Shown piece by piece: positions 1-8,916 of a DNA stretch of 64,000 nt; position 1 is the first letter of the stretch, and the number at the start of each line of letters is the position of its first letter. Below the pieces are notes generated by a model that ran no database searches, had not been told where the DNA came from, and worked only from the letters and a program-made list of their open reading frames with translations. The stretch spans positions 1,984,001 through 2,048,000 of the forward strand of contig OZ244893.1 of the NCBI GenBank assembly GCA_965221485.1, given 5' to 3'. Source of the stretch: JAJEBT01 sp965221485 (GTDB taxonomy: Bacteria > Pseudomonadota > Alphaproteobacteria > MPNO01 > UBA830). Both the position numbers and the translations under genes were made by a program.

Positions 1-795
1 CTGGCGGGTCGCGGTACGGAACAGTACGTAATCGTCAGCAGCTCTCATCGCATCCCGGGCGGCAAACGTAGTCTCCACCTGTCCCGGTCCATACTCGTTC
101 TCGAGCGAACGAAATCCGAGATCGAGCCTGCCGTAAGCCCATGCCAGCTGATCGAAAATAGGCTGTATCAGATCAAGATTGGTTTCCGAGTGATATGAGT
201 AACCCGGTTCAACGGGTGCGGTTTCAACCGGCCGCCCGCGCCGGCCAGGCAAACCGGTATTGTCCGCTGTCAGCCGTTCCTGGGTCACACGGGCGACGTA
301 CCATTCCACCTCAAGACCGATCCGGTGGACGAACCCAGAGGCTTCCAGGCGTCGGACCTGCCGTCGCAGAAGATGGCGCGACGAAAAGTGGAAGGGAATG
401 CCGCTCCGAAAATACTCGTCACAGAGGATCCAGCCCACTCTCCTTGCCCAGGGCAAGATCCGAAATGTTTCGGGATCGGGAACAATGACAAGATTGGGAG
501 AACCCGTCATCTCGTCGAGATCCATGCCTCCACCACGAATGAACGAAGTGAAGACCCGTCCGCCCGACCCATCAAGGGTCGATGTGGCCACGTTGATGTT
601 GTAGCCATTGACGAGCATGTCGCGAAAGGCCTCAACCGACAACGACTTGGCGCGCGCGGCGCCGTGAGGATCGGCCCATACGACCCGGATCAGGTGCAGC
701 CGGTGTTTCTCGATCTCATCTGAAAGTCGGGTGGCCCGCTCCGACTGGATGTCCGTCCACAACCCGTGCCGCTCGATGAAGCCTTCAGTCTTCAT
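1..795 (-). CDS. Glutamine synthetase family protein, C-terminus cut by window edge
   Basis: The minus-strand frame from an ATG at 795 stays open for 265 codons to the window edge, so the C-terminal half is missing. The N-terminal part has the beta-grasp region of the glutamine synthetase superfamily (RVVWADPHGAARAK near residue 37), and the start of the catalytic domain is recognisable: GLEVEWY near 175 and the LENEYGPGQVE stretch near 235, which supplies the metal-binding glutamates. Members ligate ammonia or an amine to the gamma-carboxylate of glutamate using ATP. The form resembles the GlnA-like paralogues (GlnT, gamma-glutamylpolyamine or gamma-glutamylmethylamide synthetases) more than the main GlnA, because it has an extended N-terminus and non-classical motifs. 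The substrate cannot be fixed from half a protein. No partner gene is visible on its 5' side, where about 780 bp lack any intact gene. Confidence 0.8.
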   Translation of the reverse strand, partial: MKTEGFIERHGLWTDIQSERATRLSDEIEKHRLHLIRVVWADPHGAARAKSLSVEAFRDMLVNGYNINVATSTLDGSGGRVFTSFIRGGGMDLDEMTGSPNLVIVPDPETFRILPWARRVGWILCDEYFRSGIPFHFSSRHLLRRQVRRLEASGFVHRIGLEVEWYVARVTQERLTADNTGLPGRRGRPVETAPVEPGYSYHSETNLDLIQPIFDQLAWAYGRLDLGFRSLENEYGPGQVETTFAARDAMRAADDYVLFRTATRQ

Positions 796-970
796 GATCC
801 AACATTTTCCTGTATTGCCAGTGCCGTGTCTCCGACAGGGTCGCGGCATACTCTATCAGGTCTCCGCCGGGAGGCGAGCGGCGCGTTGGTTCCGGAACGG
901 AGCTCAGCAGTCTGCCTGGGCGGCCCTTCGGAACGGGTTCTCCCGATGGTTCGGATTGCGAAAACCGGTT

Positions 971-1198
971 TCACACATTGCGTCGTAAGGTCCACTCGAT
1001 CTTCGGGTCCCGGATATCAAGCGACGTTCGCCCTTGTTCGATGTCCATCCCGTAGACGGACAAGTTTCACGACCTGTCGAGGTATTTCACGAACCACTGG
1101 TCAGGCTGCCTGAACGCCTGGTGAAACCAGCGAATCGGGACCATGTCCTCTTTGCCGGCCAGCATCAGGGTCTGGACTTGTCCGAAAGTCCTGGTGTC
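971..1198 (-). pseudogene. Decayed gene fragment with in-frame stop
   Basis: On the minus strand a protein-like frame runs 76 codons from just after a TGA at 1199-1201 to a TGA at 971-973, broken once by TGA at 1067-1069. The part before the internal stop reads VQTLMLAGKEDMVPIRWF and continues through a Trp/Phe-rich stretch. The part after it includes YGMDIEQGRTSLDIRD and ends with the stop. Both halves share one frame and look like coding text, whereas the other frames do not. No initiation codon with a ribosome site was found. I do not recognise the family. It is most simply the 3' remnant of an inactivated gene lying upstream of the glutamine-synthetase-like gene. A sequencing error at the internal stop would still leave an N-terminally truncated ORF. 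Confidence 0.35.
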
Positions 1199-1576
1199 TC
1201 AGTTGCGGACCGACTGCCCGATCCGGCGGTCAATGCAATCGCCAAGACTCTTCCGGATGAGACTGCCTTTTGAACAGGTCGAGGGGTTTAACAGGATCCG
1301 GTGCGACACGCTTGCGGTTCACGAGCCTTATCCATTCGACCTCAAATTGCCTTGAGGCCTGGTCTTCTATGGGGGCTGGGCCTCGCGGCTTCCACGGAGG
1401 GTGTGGTGACAGACCAGCTGCGATCAAAACCCTTTGTTCCAACCCTGCGCTTTGGTTCCGGCTGTTTTCGGTCAGTCCTGATCCGTGAAGACAGCATCAA
1501 CGCCCGGGCCAGAAGTTGTGGGCAGCCTTATCTTTCCGGTCAAGGATCTCAGGGACAGGTCGCGCCCCGAAAGAAT
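1199..1576. other. Spacer without a defensible gene
   Basis: About 380 bp between the decayed fragment and the tRNA. A 70-codon minus-strand frame ending at 1230 (FEVEWIRLVNRKRVAPDP near its middle) is weakly protein-like and might belong to the same ruined gene in a shifted frame. It has no ribosome site and no recognised domain. The remaining frames are short and unremarkable. Confidence 0.4.
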
Positions 1577-1652
1577 TGGTGGAGCCGAGGGGAGTCGAAC
1601 CCCTGACCTCAGCATTGCGAACGCTGCGCTCTCCCAACTGAGCTACGGCCCC
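1577..1652 (-). tRNA. tRNA-Ala (anticodon CGC)
   Basis: The reverse complement folds as a complete 76-nt cloverleaf that includes an encoded CCA. The acceptor arm GGGGCCG pairs with CGGCTCC with one G-U. The D arm contains AGCTCAGTTGGGAGAGC. The anticodon stem CAGCG/TGCTG closes the 7-base loop TTCGCAA, giving anticodon CGC, which reads the alanine codon GCG. The T arm has GGTTCGACTCC, and the discriminator base is A, as in alanine tRNAs. There is no intron. The gene stands alone on the minus strand. Confidence 0.97.
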
Positions 1653-2123
1653 GGACACTCTGCCACTGGCAGGTTGACCGGAAACTGCAGTTCTCCAGGG
1701 ATCTTGTCAAGACCTGACATCAAAACCCTGGTGCAAACCCGGGGACGCGCGGTTGGGTAACCTGTGATCACTTCCGCGACACTCAATCACCCGGTCTGCA
1801 AGTGACGGTCCCCGACTGTCTCCCACGATGTCCGGCAGTGCCGGTCGAAAACAGACCGACATCAGGTTCGATACAGTGTCGGGCCTGAATGTTGAACAAC
1901 AACAGACCTGGGTCCACGCCTGCAATCCGGAACCGATTGGCGCGGCCGCATTTGCAAGGAGCCATGGCTGCAACATGGTTCCCTTCTACCGGTCCGGATT
2001 TCCGTCCCTGCGTCCAGCCATCAGATTCCGGTGACACGCTGCCGCCCTCTCTTGCGCCCGACATGCGCTACCGTTAGGCTCCGATCCGAAAACGGGGTGC
2101 AGAATCAACACACGGAATCCGTA
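1653..2123. other. Spacer between tRNA-Ala and yggT
   Basis: About 470 bp with only short overlapping frames on both strands that show no domain, signal peptide or ribosome site. It probably holds the tRNA promoter on the minus strand and the promoter of the yggT-folD pair on the plus strand, but I cannot point to convincing -35/-10 pairs. Confidence 0.4.
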
Positions 2124-2402
2124 ATGCACGCAGTACTGAGCCTGATCGACAATATCATTACCTTGTATCTATGGGTCGTCTTTGCGGCCGTGATTTCGAG
2201 CTGGCTCATTGCGTTCAACGTCATCAACACATCGAACCGGTTTGTTTACGTTGTTATGGATTTTCTCCATCGTGCCACCGAACCGGTCCTGGAGCCCATA
2301 CGCAGATTTCTGCCCAATCTCGGTGGGATAGACTTGTCTCCCGTCGTCCTCATCCTGTTGCTCCTGTTCCTGCGCGACTTCCTTTTCGAACTGGCCCGCT
2401 GA
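2124..2402 (+). CDS. yggT: YggT family integral membrane protein
   Basis: A 92-residue protein with two hydrophobic spans (about residues 5-28 and 66-90) separated by an amphipathic stretch with the family's conserved RATEPVLEPIRRFLP motif followed by GGIDLSPVV. Both size and motif order match the YggT (PF02325) family, small inner-membrane proteins associated in several bacteria with osmotic shock tolerance or division-site organisation; the biochemical role is unknown. The ATG at 2124 is chosen because the preceding in-frame codons (from 2031) are not protein-like and the first membrane segment begins just after it. folD starts 34 bp downstream on the same strand, so the two are probably co-transcribed, an arrangement common in alphaproteobacteria. 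Confidence 0.9.
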   Translation: MHAVLSLIDNIITLYLWVVFAAVISSWLIAFNVINTSNRFVYVVMDFLHRATEPVLEPIRRFLPNLGGIDLSPVVLILLLLFLRDFLFELAR

Positions 2403-2436
2403 CGTCTCAAATCCCGGAAGCTGCTCGCGATCTCAC

Positions 2437-3324
2437 ATGAGCAAGGCCTCGCGCATCGACGGAAAGGAGTTTGCGGCAGGGTTGCGGCGCCGCATTACGC
2501 GCCAGACGGCGACCCTCAAAAGCGCACACGACATCACACCTGGTCTCGCGGCCGTTCTTGTCGGGTCAGATCCGGCCAGCACAGTTTATGTGCGCAACAA
2601 GAATCGCCAGACCCTGGAAGTCGGCATGAACAGTTTCGGACAGTCATTGCCGGAAGAAACCCCCCAGAAGGAACTCCTCAGGATCATTTCCGACCTCAAC
2701 GCGGATCCGGAGGTTCACGGAATTCTGGTTCAATTGCCCCTGCCGCAACATATTGATCCGGATGCGGTTATCCAGGCTATCGATCCGGCGAAGGATGTCG
2801 ACGGCTTTCATCCTCTCAATGCCGGCGCACTGGCATCGGGTCGAAGTGGCATGGTGCCCTGCACACCCCTGGGTTGCATGATGCTGATAAGGGACCGCAT
2901 TGATGACCTGAGCGGTCTGAATGCCGTTATTGTGGGCCGTTCCAACATTGTGGGAAAGCCCATGGCACTGATGTTGCTGGCTGCGCACTGCACCGTAACG
3001 GTCGCGCATTCCCGCACCCGGAATCTGCCGGAAATCTGTCGGCGCGCCGACATACTGGTTGCTGCGACCGGTCAGCCAGAAATGATCAAGGGTGACTGGA
3101 TCCGCCCCGGTGCAACAGTCATTGATGTCGGGATCAATCGCGTGCAGGCCGATAAGGGAAACTCCCGTCTGGTCGGCGATGTGGAGTTCGAAACCGCAAG
3201 GAAGGTCGCGGGAGCCATAACCCCGGTTCCCGGTGGTGTCGGGCCGATGACTATTGCCTGTCTTTTACGCAATACCCTGATTGCAGCGTGCCGGCAGAGC
3301 GACGTTCAGCCTCCCGAAATCTGA
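2437..3324 (+). CDS. folD: Bifunctional methylenetetrahydrofolate dehydrogenase / methenyl-THF cyclohydrolase
   Basis: FolD interconverts 5,10-methylene-THF, 5,10-methenyl-THF and 10-formyl-THF in the cytosol with NADP, supplying one-carbon units for purine and fMet-tRNA synthesis. The 295-residue length is normal. The catalytic Tyr51/Lys55 pair of the YVxxK motif is present, followed by the conserved VQLPLPQHID and KDVDGFHPLN segments and the Rossmann motif VGRSNIVGKP at about residues 166-175. The C-terminal signature PGGVGPMTIACLL is intact. The ATG at 2437 begins the first conserved helix. It lies 34 bp after yggT in the same orientation and ends 19 bp before the stop of a convergent EamA transporter, with no obvious terminator hairpin between them. 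Confidence 0.97.
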   Translation: MSKASRIDGKEFAAGLRRRITRQTATLKSAHDITPGLAAVLVGSDPASTVYVRNKNRQTLEVGMNSFGQSLPEETPQKELLRIISDLNADPEVHGILVQLPLPQHIDPDAVIQAIDPAKDVDGFHPLNAGALASGRSGMVPCTPLGCMMLIRDRIDDLSGLNAVIVGRSNIVGKPMALMLLAAHCTVTVAHSRTRNLPEICRRADILVAATGQPEMIKGDWIRPGATVIDVGINRVQADKGNSRLVGDVEFETARKVAGAITPVPGGVGPMTIACLLRNTLIAACRQSDVQPPEI

Positions 3325-3343
3325 TACATATAAAGTCTCCGCA

Positions 3344-4213
3344 TTACGCGTTGTTGCGTTTTTCCCTTATCTCCCGGATTGTTGTGTAGTAACCGGCAGC
3401 AAAGATGACCATTGCACCCACCCAGGTCCAGACATCAACGATCTCCGCAAACAGCAGGAAGCCCATAGCCGCGGCCAGGGGCAAACGGAGAAAATCAAAC
3501 GGCATGACAGCGCTCGCATCACCGGCGGCAAAGGCCCGGGCCTGGCACAGGTGAGCCGCCCAGCCCGATATCGCCATGACCAGCAAGGGAAGCACATCCT
3601 CCCGCCCGGGGGTGACCCAGTTGAATGCAGTCGGAATCGCCGTCAAGGGAACCATCAGCAAATTCATCCAGAAAACTGTAACCGCCGCGGAATCGGTTCG
3701 GGTCAGGATCTTGACGCTCGACCAGGCTCCGGCATAGAGCGCTGATGACAGGACAGCCAGCAGGACAGGCGTTCCGATTTCCGTAAAACCGGGCCGGAGA
3801 ATGATCAGCGCACCACAAAACCCGATAACTGTTGCTGCCCAGCGGTGCCGCCCGACGAATTCCTTGAGAACGACATGGGCTGCAATGGTGGTAAACAGGG
3901 GAATCAGGAAGGTCAGCGCGACAACCTCAGCGACGGGCAGGTCGACAAGCGCGTAATAAAGTGTTGCCATTGCGAGCAAAGCGAAGAGGGTTCGCACGAG
4001 ATGCATCGGGAACCGTTTCGTATTCAGGGCGGTGATGCCGGATCGCGAGACCAACGGCAGGACCATCAGCAATCCCACCAATGCCCGCACGAAAACTATC
4101 TCGAAGGCATCGAATTTGCCTCCCAGATAGCGAACACTGGTCATCATGACCGCGAAGCTCACGGCAGCCATCACTGCCCAGGAAGCAGAAGCGAGAAAAC
4201 CGGTCCGCAACAT
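3344..4213 (-). CDS. EamA/DMT-family transporter
   Basis: From the ATG at 4213 this is 289 residues, close to the usual 280-300 of the drug/metabolite transporter superfamily. About ten hydrophobic helices form two EamA repeats: the first opens with LASASWAVMAAVSFAVM and carries the RALVGLLMVLPL segment, and the first half ends with the family's VVLKEFVGRHRWAATVIGFCGALIILRPG-type linker. The open frame extends upstream to an ATG at 4381, but the extra 56 residues are Cys/Arg-rich, non-hydrophobic and atypical, so the inner start is preferred even though no clear ribosome site precedes it. The substrate is unknown; exporters of amino acids, metabolites and S-adenosylmethionine importers share the fold. 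Two further EamA genes occur near 40.4-42.3 kb. Confidence 0.88.
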   Translation of the reverse strand: MLRTGFLASASWAVMAAVSFAVMMTSVRYLGGKFDAFEIVFVRALVGLLMVLPLVSRSGITALNTKRFPMHLVRTLFALLAMATLYYALVDLPVAEVVALTFLIPLFTTIAAHVVLKEFVGRHRWAATVIGFCGALIILRPGFTEIGTPVLLAVLSSALYAGAWSSVKILTRTDSAAVTVFWMNLLMVPLTAIPTAFNWVTPGREDVLPLLVMAISGWAAHLCQARAFAAGDASAVMPFDFLRLPLAAAMGFLLFAEIVDVWTWVGAMVIFAAGYYTTIREIREKRNNA

Positions 4214-4654
4214 CACACTATAATCATTGAACCTGTTCGCGAAACAAGACCGCTGGAAGGGCTCGGGAGACGCCATGCCACTCGCAAAGCCTGCTGCAGC
4301 CATATATCGCCGACCACTGTTTTCCGTCAGCTGCCTGCAGAACCCATGGACAAGCGGATCCGGATGACGGCATGGGCACATTCCTCAGGGACCGGTCTGC
4401 CGAGTACAGCCGCGTCGTCATTTCAGCCGGGATGGTTGGCGGAAGCCAGGTTCGGACCACACGGCCTCCGGCGTTGCAGGCAGCGACACCGCACACTATA
4501 TCTTATTCTGGGAGTATCGTGCCGATGATCACCCTGTCATTCCGCCGGCGTCAACGGACCGGTAGAGTGCCTCGAATATACCCTGAGTGATGGCGGGACT
4601 TGCAATCGTGACGAAGCCTCGACCCTCCCGGTGGGGAACGACCAGGATAATTTC
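4214..4654. other. Divergent spacer before copA
   Basis: About 440 bp between the divergent EamA and copper-ATPase genes. Short frames only. It must contain both promoters. I looked for a CueR-type dyad upstream of the ATPase and did not find a convincing one. Confidence 0.35.
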
Positions 4655-7054
4655 ATGGCGGGTCTGACAGAAGGGTCAAAACGCTTCAATCTCTCCATCA
4701 AGGGAATGACGTGCAGCGCCTGCGCCTCACGACTTGAGTCCTCACTCTCTCGAACAACCGGAATTCGTGAGGCCTCGGTCAATTTTCCGCTGGAGCGAGC
4801 GACCGTCACAATCGACCCATACGTGGCCCTTGACAAGATTGTCGATGCCGTAAACCGGACCGGGTTCTCGGTGGAAACGGAATCTCGCATCATGACGCTC
4901 GAGGAAGCAATCGAGCCTGGCCTCAGAAGCCGGATCGAGACAAATTTGCAGGATCTGCCCGGTATCGTTTCAACCCGTACTGATCCGGATACGGGACGGA
5001 TCCATATCGAGATGCTGTCTCATGTCGTTCCGGATGAAGTTCTGAATGCCAGCATTCAGACCGCCGGCGGTACGGCAACAGCCATCGCAGATGATCTGGA
5101 TCAGGGTGATCGGGAGCGAAGGCATACCGTACGAGAGAATTGGATCATCCTGCTGGCCTTGCTCCTCACCACACCCTTCCTTCTTCAGATGATTGCTGGT
5201 ATCGCAGCTCCGGGTCGCTGGCATCTGCCACCCCTGATCGAGATGGCACTCGCTACGCCATTGCAATTTGTGATCGGATGGCGATTTTATCTCGGAGCTT
5301 TTCATGCCCTTCGCAACGGCAGCGCCAATATGGACGTGCTGGTGGCCATGGGCACCAGCGCGGCCTGGTTTTACAGCAGTTACATGCTGTTGACGCTCGG
5401 TCCTGACTCGGTCGGTCATCTCTATTTCGAAACGTCCGCAGTCATCATCCTTTTGGTCCTCATCGGCAAGTCGATGGAAAATCGCGCCAAGCGGGGCGCA
5501 GCGCGAGCGATCCGCGAACTGATGGCGCTCGAACCGGAAACCGTTCTCCTCCGACTGGCCGACGGCAGCACTGCAGAGTGTCCAACGCGAAATCTCAAGC
5601 TCGGTGACACTCTGGTTTGCCGGGCGGGGCAGCGGATTGCAGCCGATGGAATAGTCGTCAGTGGTGAAGCCGAAATTGATCAGTCTCTCATCAATGGAGA
5701 AAGTCTTCCGGTTCACAAGACACCAGGAGACACGGTCTCAGCCGGTTCCATCAACGTCGACGGACTGATTGACATCAAGGCGACCGCGACCGGTGCCAAT
5801 TCATCCCTGGCCCGGATTATTGGCCTCATCGAGGAGGCCCAGGCTGGCAAACCGGCAATCCAGAGATTGGCAGACCGGGTCTGCGGCGTCTTCGTTCCCG
5901 TCGTGATTGCCCTGGCGGTAGCAACCTTCATCGGCTGGACCGTTACTGGCAGCGGACTGGAACAGGCTGTCATCACGGCCGTCTCCGTTCTTGTCATTGC
6001 CTGTCCCTGCGCCCTCGGCCTGGCGACACCGACGGCCATCATGACGGGATCCGGAGCGGCAGCACGGGCCGGAATCCTCATTCGCGACGTCACGGCCCTT
6101 GAGCGTGCGCACGCGCTCACCCATATGGTGTTCGACAAAACGGGCACGTTAACCACTGCGCAACCCTCCTTGCGCAAAATCGTGCCGCTCGCTGATATCA
6201 CGGAAACCGAAGCTCTTCGCATTGCCGCTTCTCTCCAGCAGGGCAGCCAGCATCCTGTTGCCCGATCCCTTCGTGATGCCTCTGCTGCGCGCAGGCTCGA
6301 TGTCCTGCCGGTCAGCGGATTCCGAAGTCTGGTGGCTCGAGGTGTCGAGGGAAACATTGACGGCGTGCATTACCAGCTCGGCAGCCAGCGGCTTTTTGCT
6401 GATCCGGGTGCTCACAATCTGGGAGAAACCGCTACCGATGGAATCGTTGTCTGGCTCGCCAGACTGAGCGGCAACAAGTCAGAACTTCTCGCCCGATTTG
6501 ACCTGGCGGAGGCACTTCACCCGGGAGCCGAAGCTGGCGTAGCACAGGTGCGGAAGCTTGGACTGGTACCGCTTCTGCTGTCGGGCGACGGCAGCCTGCC
6601 AACACGGCAACTGGCCGACCGGATGGGGATCCAGGAGTTTCATGGCGAACTGCTTCCAGAGGACAAGGCGCGGATTATTGCGGAAGTGACCCGGAAGGGT
6701 GGAAGCGTCGGCATGGTTGGTGATGGAATTAACGACGCGCCTGCATTCGCTCAGGCGTCCGTCGGTATTGCGATGGGCTCGGGAACCGATATCGCAAAGG
6801 AGTCAGCGGCCATTACACTCCTGCGTCCCGATCCGCGTCTGGTCGCCGCAGCTGTTCAGATAAGCCGCGCAACGTTTCGCAAGATCAAGCAGAACCTCTT
6901 CTGGGCCTTCATCTACAATGTGATCGGTTTGCCGCTCGCCGCTTCCGGGCTGCTGAGTCCGGCGCTCGCCGCAGCTGCAATGGCAACCTCCAGCGTTTGT
7001 GTCGTCACCAATTCTCTCCTTCTCCGCTCCTGGAAGCCCGCTTCTCAAGACTGA
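4655..7054 (+). CDS. copA: Copper-translocating P1B-type ATPase
   Basis: This inner-membrane pump uses ATP to expel Cu(I) from the cytoplasm. From the ATG at 4655 it has 799 residues. An N-terminal heavy-metal domain carries GMTCSAC (Cys20/Cys23). A second, degenerate HMA-like segment around residues 80-140 lacks the CxxC. Then follow paired helices, the actuator motif INGES, the ion-binding CPC (Cys450/Cys452) in IACPCALGLATPTA, the phosphorylation motif DKTGT (Asp494), an HPVA nucleotide-binding motif and the hinge GDGINDAPA, so all catalytic elements are present. A GTG at 4631 also opens this frame, but AGGA sits 7 nt before 4655 and nothing suitable precedes 4631. No cueR regulator is adjacent. 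Specificity for Cu+ rather than Ag+ is inferred from the CPC and GMTC motifs. Confidence 0.93.
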   Translation: MAGLTEGSKRFNLSIKGMTCSACASRLESSLSRTTGIREASVNFPLERATVTIDPYVALDKIVDAVNRTGFSVETESRIMTLEEAIEPGLRSRIETNLQDLPGIVSTRTDPDTGRIHIEMLSHVVPDEVLNASIQTAGGTATAIADDLDQGDRERRHTVRENWIILLALLLTTPFLLQMIAGIAAPGRWHLPPLIEMALATPLQFVIGWRFYLGAFHALRNGSANMDVLVAMGTSAAWFYSSYMLLTLGPDSVGHLYFETSAVIILLVLIGKSMENRAKRGAARAIRELMALEPETVLLRLADGSTAECPTRNLKLGDTLVCRAGQRIAADGIVVSGEAEIDQSLINGESLPVHKTPGDTVSAGSINVDGLIDIKATATGANSSLARIIGLIEEAQAGKPAIQRLADRVCGVFVPVVIALAVATFIGWTVTGSGLEQAVITAVSVLVIACPCALGLATPTAIMTGSGAAARAGILIRDVTALERAHALTHMVFDKTGTLTTAQPSLRKIVPLADITETEALRIAASLQQGSQHPVARSLRDASAARRLDVLPVSGFRSLVARGVEGNIDGVHYQLGSQRLFADPGAHNLGETATDGIVVWLARLSGNKSELLARFDLAEALHPGAEAGVAQVRKLGLVPLLLSGDGSLPTRQLADRMGIQEFHGELLPEDKARIIAEVTRKGGSVGMVGDGINDAPAFAQASVGIAMGSGTDIAKESAAITLLRPDPRLVAAAVQISRATFRKIKQNLFWAFIYNVIGLPLAASGLLSPALAAAAMATSSVCVVTNSLLLRSWKPASQD

Positions 7055-7336
7055 GACGCGATGCAAGGAGATTGCTCGACACCGGCGAGTCCGCAGAACG
7101 CCCCGACCGTCGTGGCCGAGATCTGGTCAAACCCGAAATACGACTGATCGGACCACCGGATCCTCCAGCTCAGGACAAGCGCCCAAAGCAATGCAAGACC
7201 GGGCGAGCTGTTGGCTGCTACGGAGCCCCGGTGCCCGCCGTCCTCGTTCAAACCGCTTTCACTCACTGCGAGAGAAAACCCTCACGGGACCCGCACAAAT
7301 ACCGTGCGTTCCGCCCGACGGACACGCTCTTCCGGC

Positions 7337-8572
7337 TCAGTCAGTAACGCTCGGTTTTCCGCGCGCACCCAGCAGCCTGAGGCGCAAGGCGTTCAGTTTG
7401 ATAAAGCCCTCTGCATCCTGCTGGTCGTAGACTGTATCAGCCTCGAAAGTGACATGACGCTGAGAGTAAAGGCTGTCCGGCGACTTCCTGCCGACAACAG
7501 AAACACTCCCCTTCAGAAGTTTGAGACGCACGTGACCGTTGACGTATTTCTGACTTTCGTCCACGGCCGCCTGTATCATTTCCCGTTCCGGAGAAAACCA
7601 GAAACCGTTATAGACCAGCTCCGCATAACGCGGCATCAGCTCGTCCTTGAGGTGAGCTGCCCCCCTGTCCAGTGTCAGCGATTCCATTCCGCGATGGGCA
7701 GCGATCATGATCGTGCCACCGGGCGTTTCATAAACACCGCGCGATTTCATACCGACATAACGGTTTTCCACCAGATCCAGTCGTCCAATACCGTTGGCAC
7801 CACCCAGCTCGTTGAGACGGGTCAGCAGCGCGGCCGGACTCAGCTCCTCGCCATCAATGGCAACCGGATCACCTTCCACGAACTCGATTTCCACATAGCA
7901 GGGATCATTCGGAGCCGCCTCGGGCGCCACCGAACGGGTGAACATCGCTTCATCGGGTTCGATCCAGGGATCCTCGAGCACACGGCCTTCATAAGAGATG
8001 TGCAGGAGATTGGCATCAGTGGAATAAGGTGGTTCGTCAAGCTTGTCCCGCGCAATGGAAATCTGATGTTCCCGGGCATAGTCGAGAAGCCGTGTGCGGG
8101 AATCCAGGGTCCATTCCCGCCAGGGGGCGATGACCGTAATGTCCGGTTCGAGAGCGTAATATCCCAGTTCGAACCTGACCTGGTCATTTCCTTTTCCGGT
8201 CGCCCCATGCGAGACCGCGTCAGCGCCGGTCATCCGTGCGATCTCGATCTGGCGTTTGGCGATCAGCGGGCGCGCGATCGATGTTCCGAGGAGATACACA
8301 CCTTCATAAAGTGCATTGGCGCGAAACATGGGGAACACGAAGTCGCGCACGAATTCTTCCCGCAAGTCATCGATGAAGATTTCCCTGACCCCGGCGGACT
8401 CGGCTTTTTTGCGGGCGGGTTCAAGTTCCTCCCCTTGCCCCAGATCTGCTGTAAACGTGACGACCTCGCAGTCGTAGGTCTCCTGGAGCCATTTCAGGAT
8501 TACCGAGGTATCCAGACCGCCCGAATAGGCAAGTACGATTTTCTCGACGCCTCCCGACGCTGCCTTGGCCAT
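7337..8572 (-). CDS. argG: Argininosuccinate synthase
   Basis: ArgG condenses citrulline and aspartate with ATP to argininosuccinate in the penultimate step of arginine synthesis, in the cytosol. The 411-residue product has the N-type ATP-pyrophosphatase loop AYSGGLDTSV near residues 15-24, the citrulline/aspartate-binding GATGKGNDQVRFE motif and the C-terminal synthetase domain ending in LRLRLLGARG. Length and motif order match the type I family. The ATG at 8572 is preferred over an upstream in-frame start at 8662 because GGAAGGGAG lies 8 nt before it and MAKAASGGVEKIVLAYSGG is a typical N-terminus. It is a single-gene unit here: convergent with copA downstream (282 bp apart) and followed upstream by a 340-bp spacer before rlmN on the same strand. 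Confidence 0.97.
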   Translation of the reverse strand: MAKAASGGVEKIVLAYSGGLDTSVILKWLQETYDCEVVTFTADLGQGEELEPARKKAESAGVREIFIDDLREEFVRDFVFPMFRANALYEGVYLLGTSIARPLIAKRQIEIARMTGADAVSHGATGKGNDQVRFELGYYALEPDITVIAPWREWTLDSRTRLLDYAREHQISIARDKLDEPPYSTDANLLHISYEGRVLEDPWIEPDEAMFTRSVAPEAAPNDPCYVEIEFVEGDPVAIDGEELSPAALLTRLNELGGANGIGRLDLVENRYVGMKSRGVYETPGGTIMIAAHRGMESLTLDRGAAHLKDELMPRYAELVYNGFWFSPEREMIQAAVDESQKYVNGHVRLKLLKGSVSVVGRKSPDSLYSQRHVTFEADTVYDQQDAEGFIKLNALRLRLLGARGKPSVTD

Positions 8573-8916
8573 GGAATGTCTCCCTTCCGTGTCTTTTCGT
8601 GACCTGTGATACGGGTTTGATGACCAGACTGGAACAGGCTCCCGGTCATCGGGACGCCACACGGCGTTCCGTTTGTTTATTTGTGAATTTGTGGTGCCAG
8701 CTCCGATAAGGCATGGACGCCTTGGTCGGCCTCATCCGGAGTTGAAATACAAGATATCATAATTTTCAAGGCCATCGCGATTCCCTGAAGGCCTTCCCTT
8801 CCGGACAACAGCCACGTGACAGTGTCCGCCGGATTTGCAGCCGGAGACTGCAGTCCTTCTGCATCTCCTCGCAATTACTCCTGTTCAAATACGAATTCCC
8901 GGGTTCAGGCAGCCGA
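8573..8916. other. Spacer between rlmN and argG
   Basis: About 340 bp. A 65-codon minus-strand frame (8677-8874) is present but has no domain, signal peptide or ribosome site and I do not accept it. An AT-rich stretch at roughly 8740-8770 stands out from the surroundings and may lie in the argG promoter region. Confidence 0.35.

Noticed and set aside
1067..1069. In-frame TGA as a possible selenocysteine codon
   Set aside because: No SECIS-like hairpin was seen, the surrounding ORF has no start, and no selenoprotein family resemblance is apparent.
1301..1606. Plus-strand frame ending in WWSRGESNP
   Set aside because: This ending is the well-known artefact of reading through the reverse strand of a tRNA gene (here tRNA-Ala).
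4631..4654. GTG start for copA
   Set aside because: It adds eight residues without a ribosome site, while AGGA is well placed before the ATG at 4655.
7211..8602. 463-codon plus-strand open frame
   Set aside because: Antisense to argG, whose motifs, length and ribosome site are clear.
8677..8874. 65-codon minus-strand frame upstream of argG
   Set aside because: No ribosome site or recognisable fold; more likely leader/promoter DNA.
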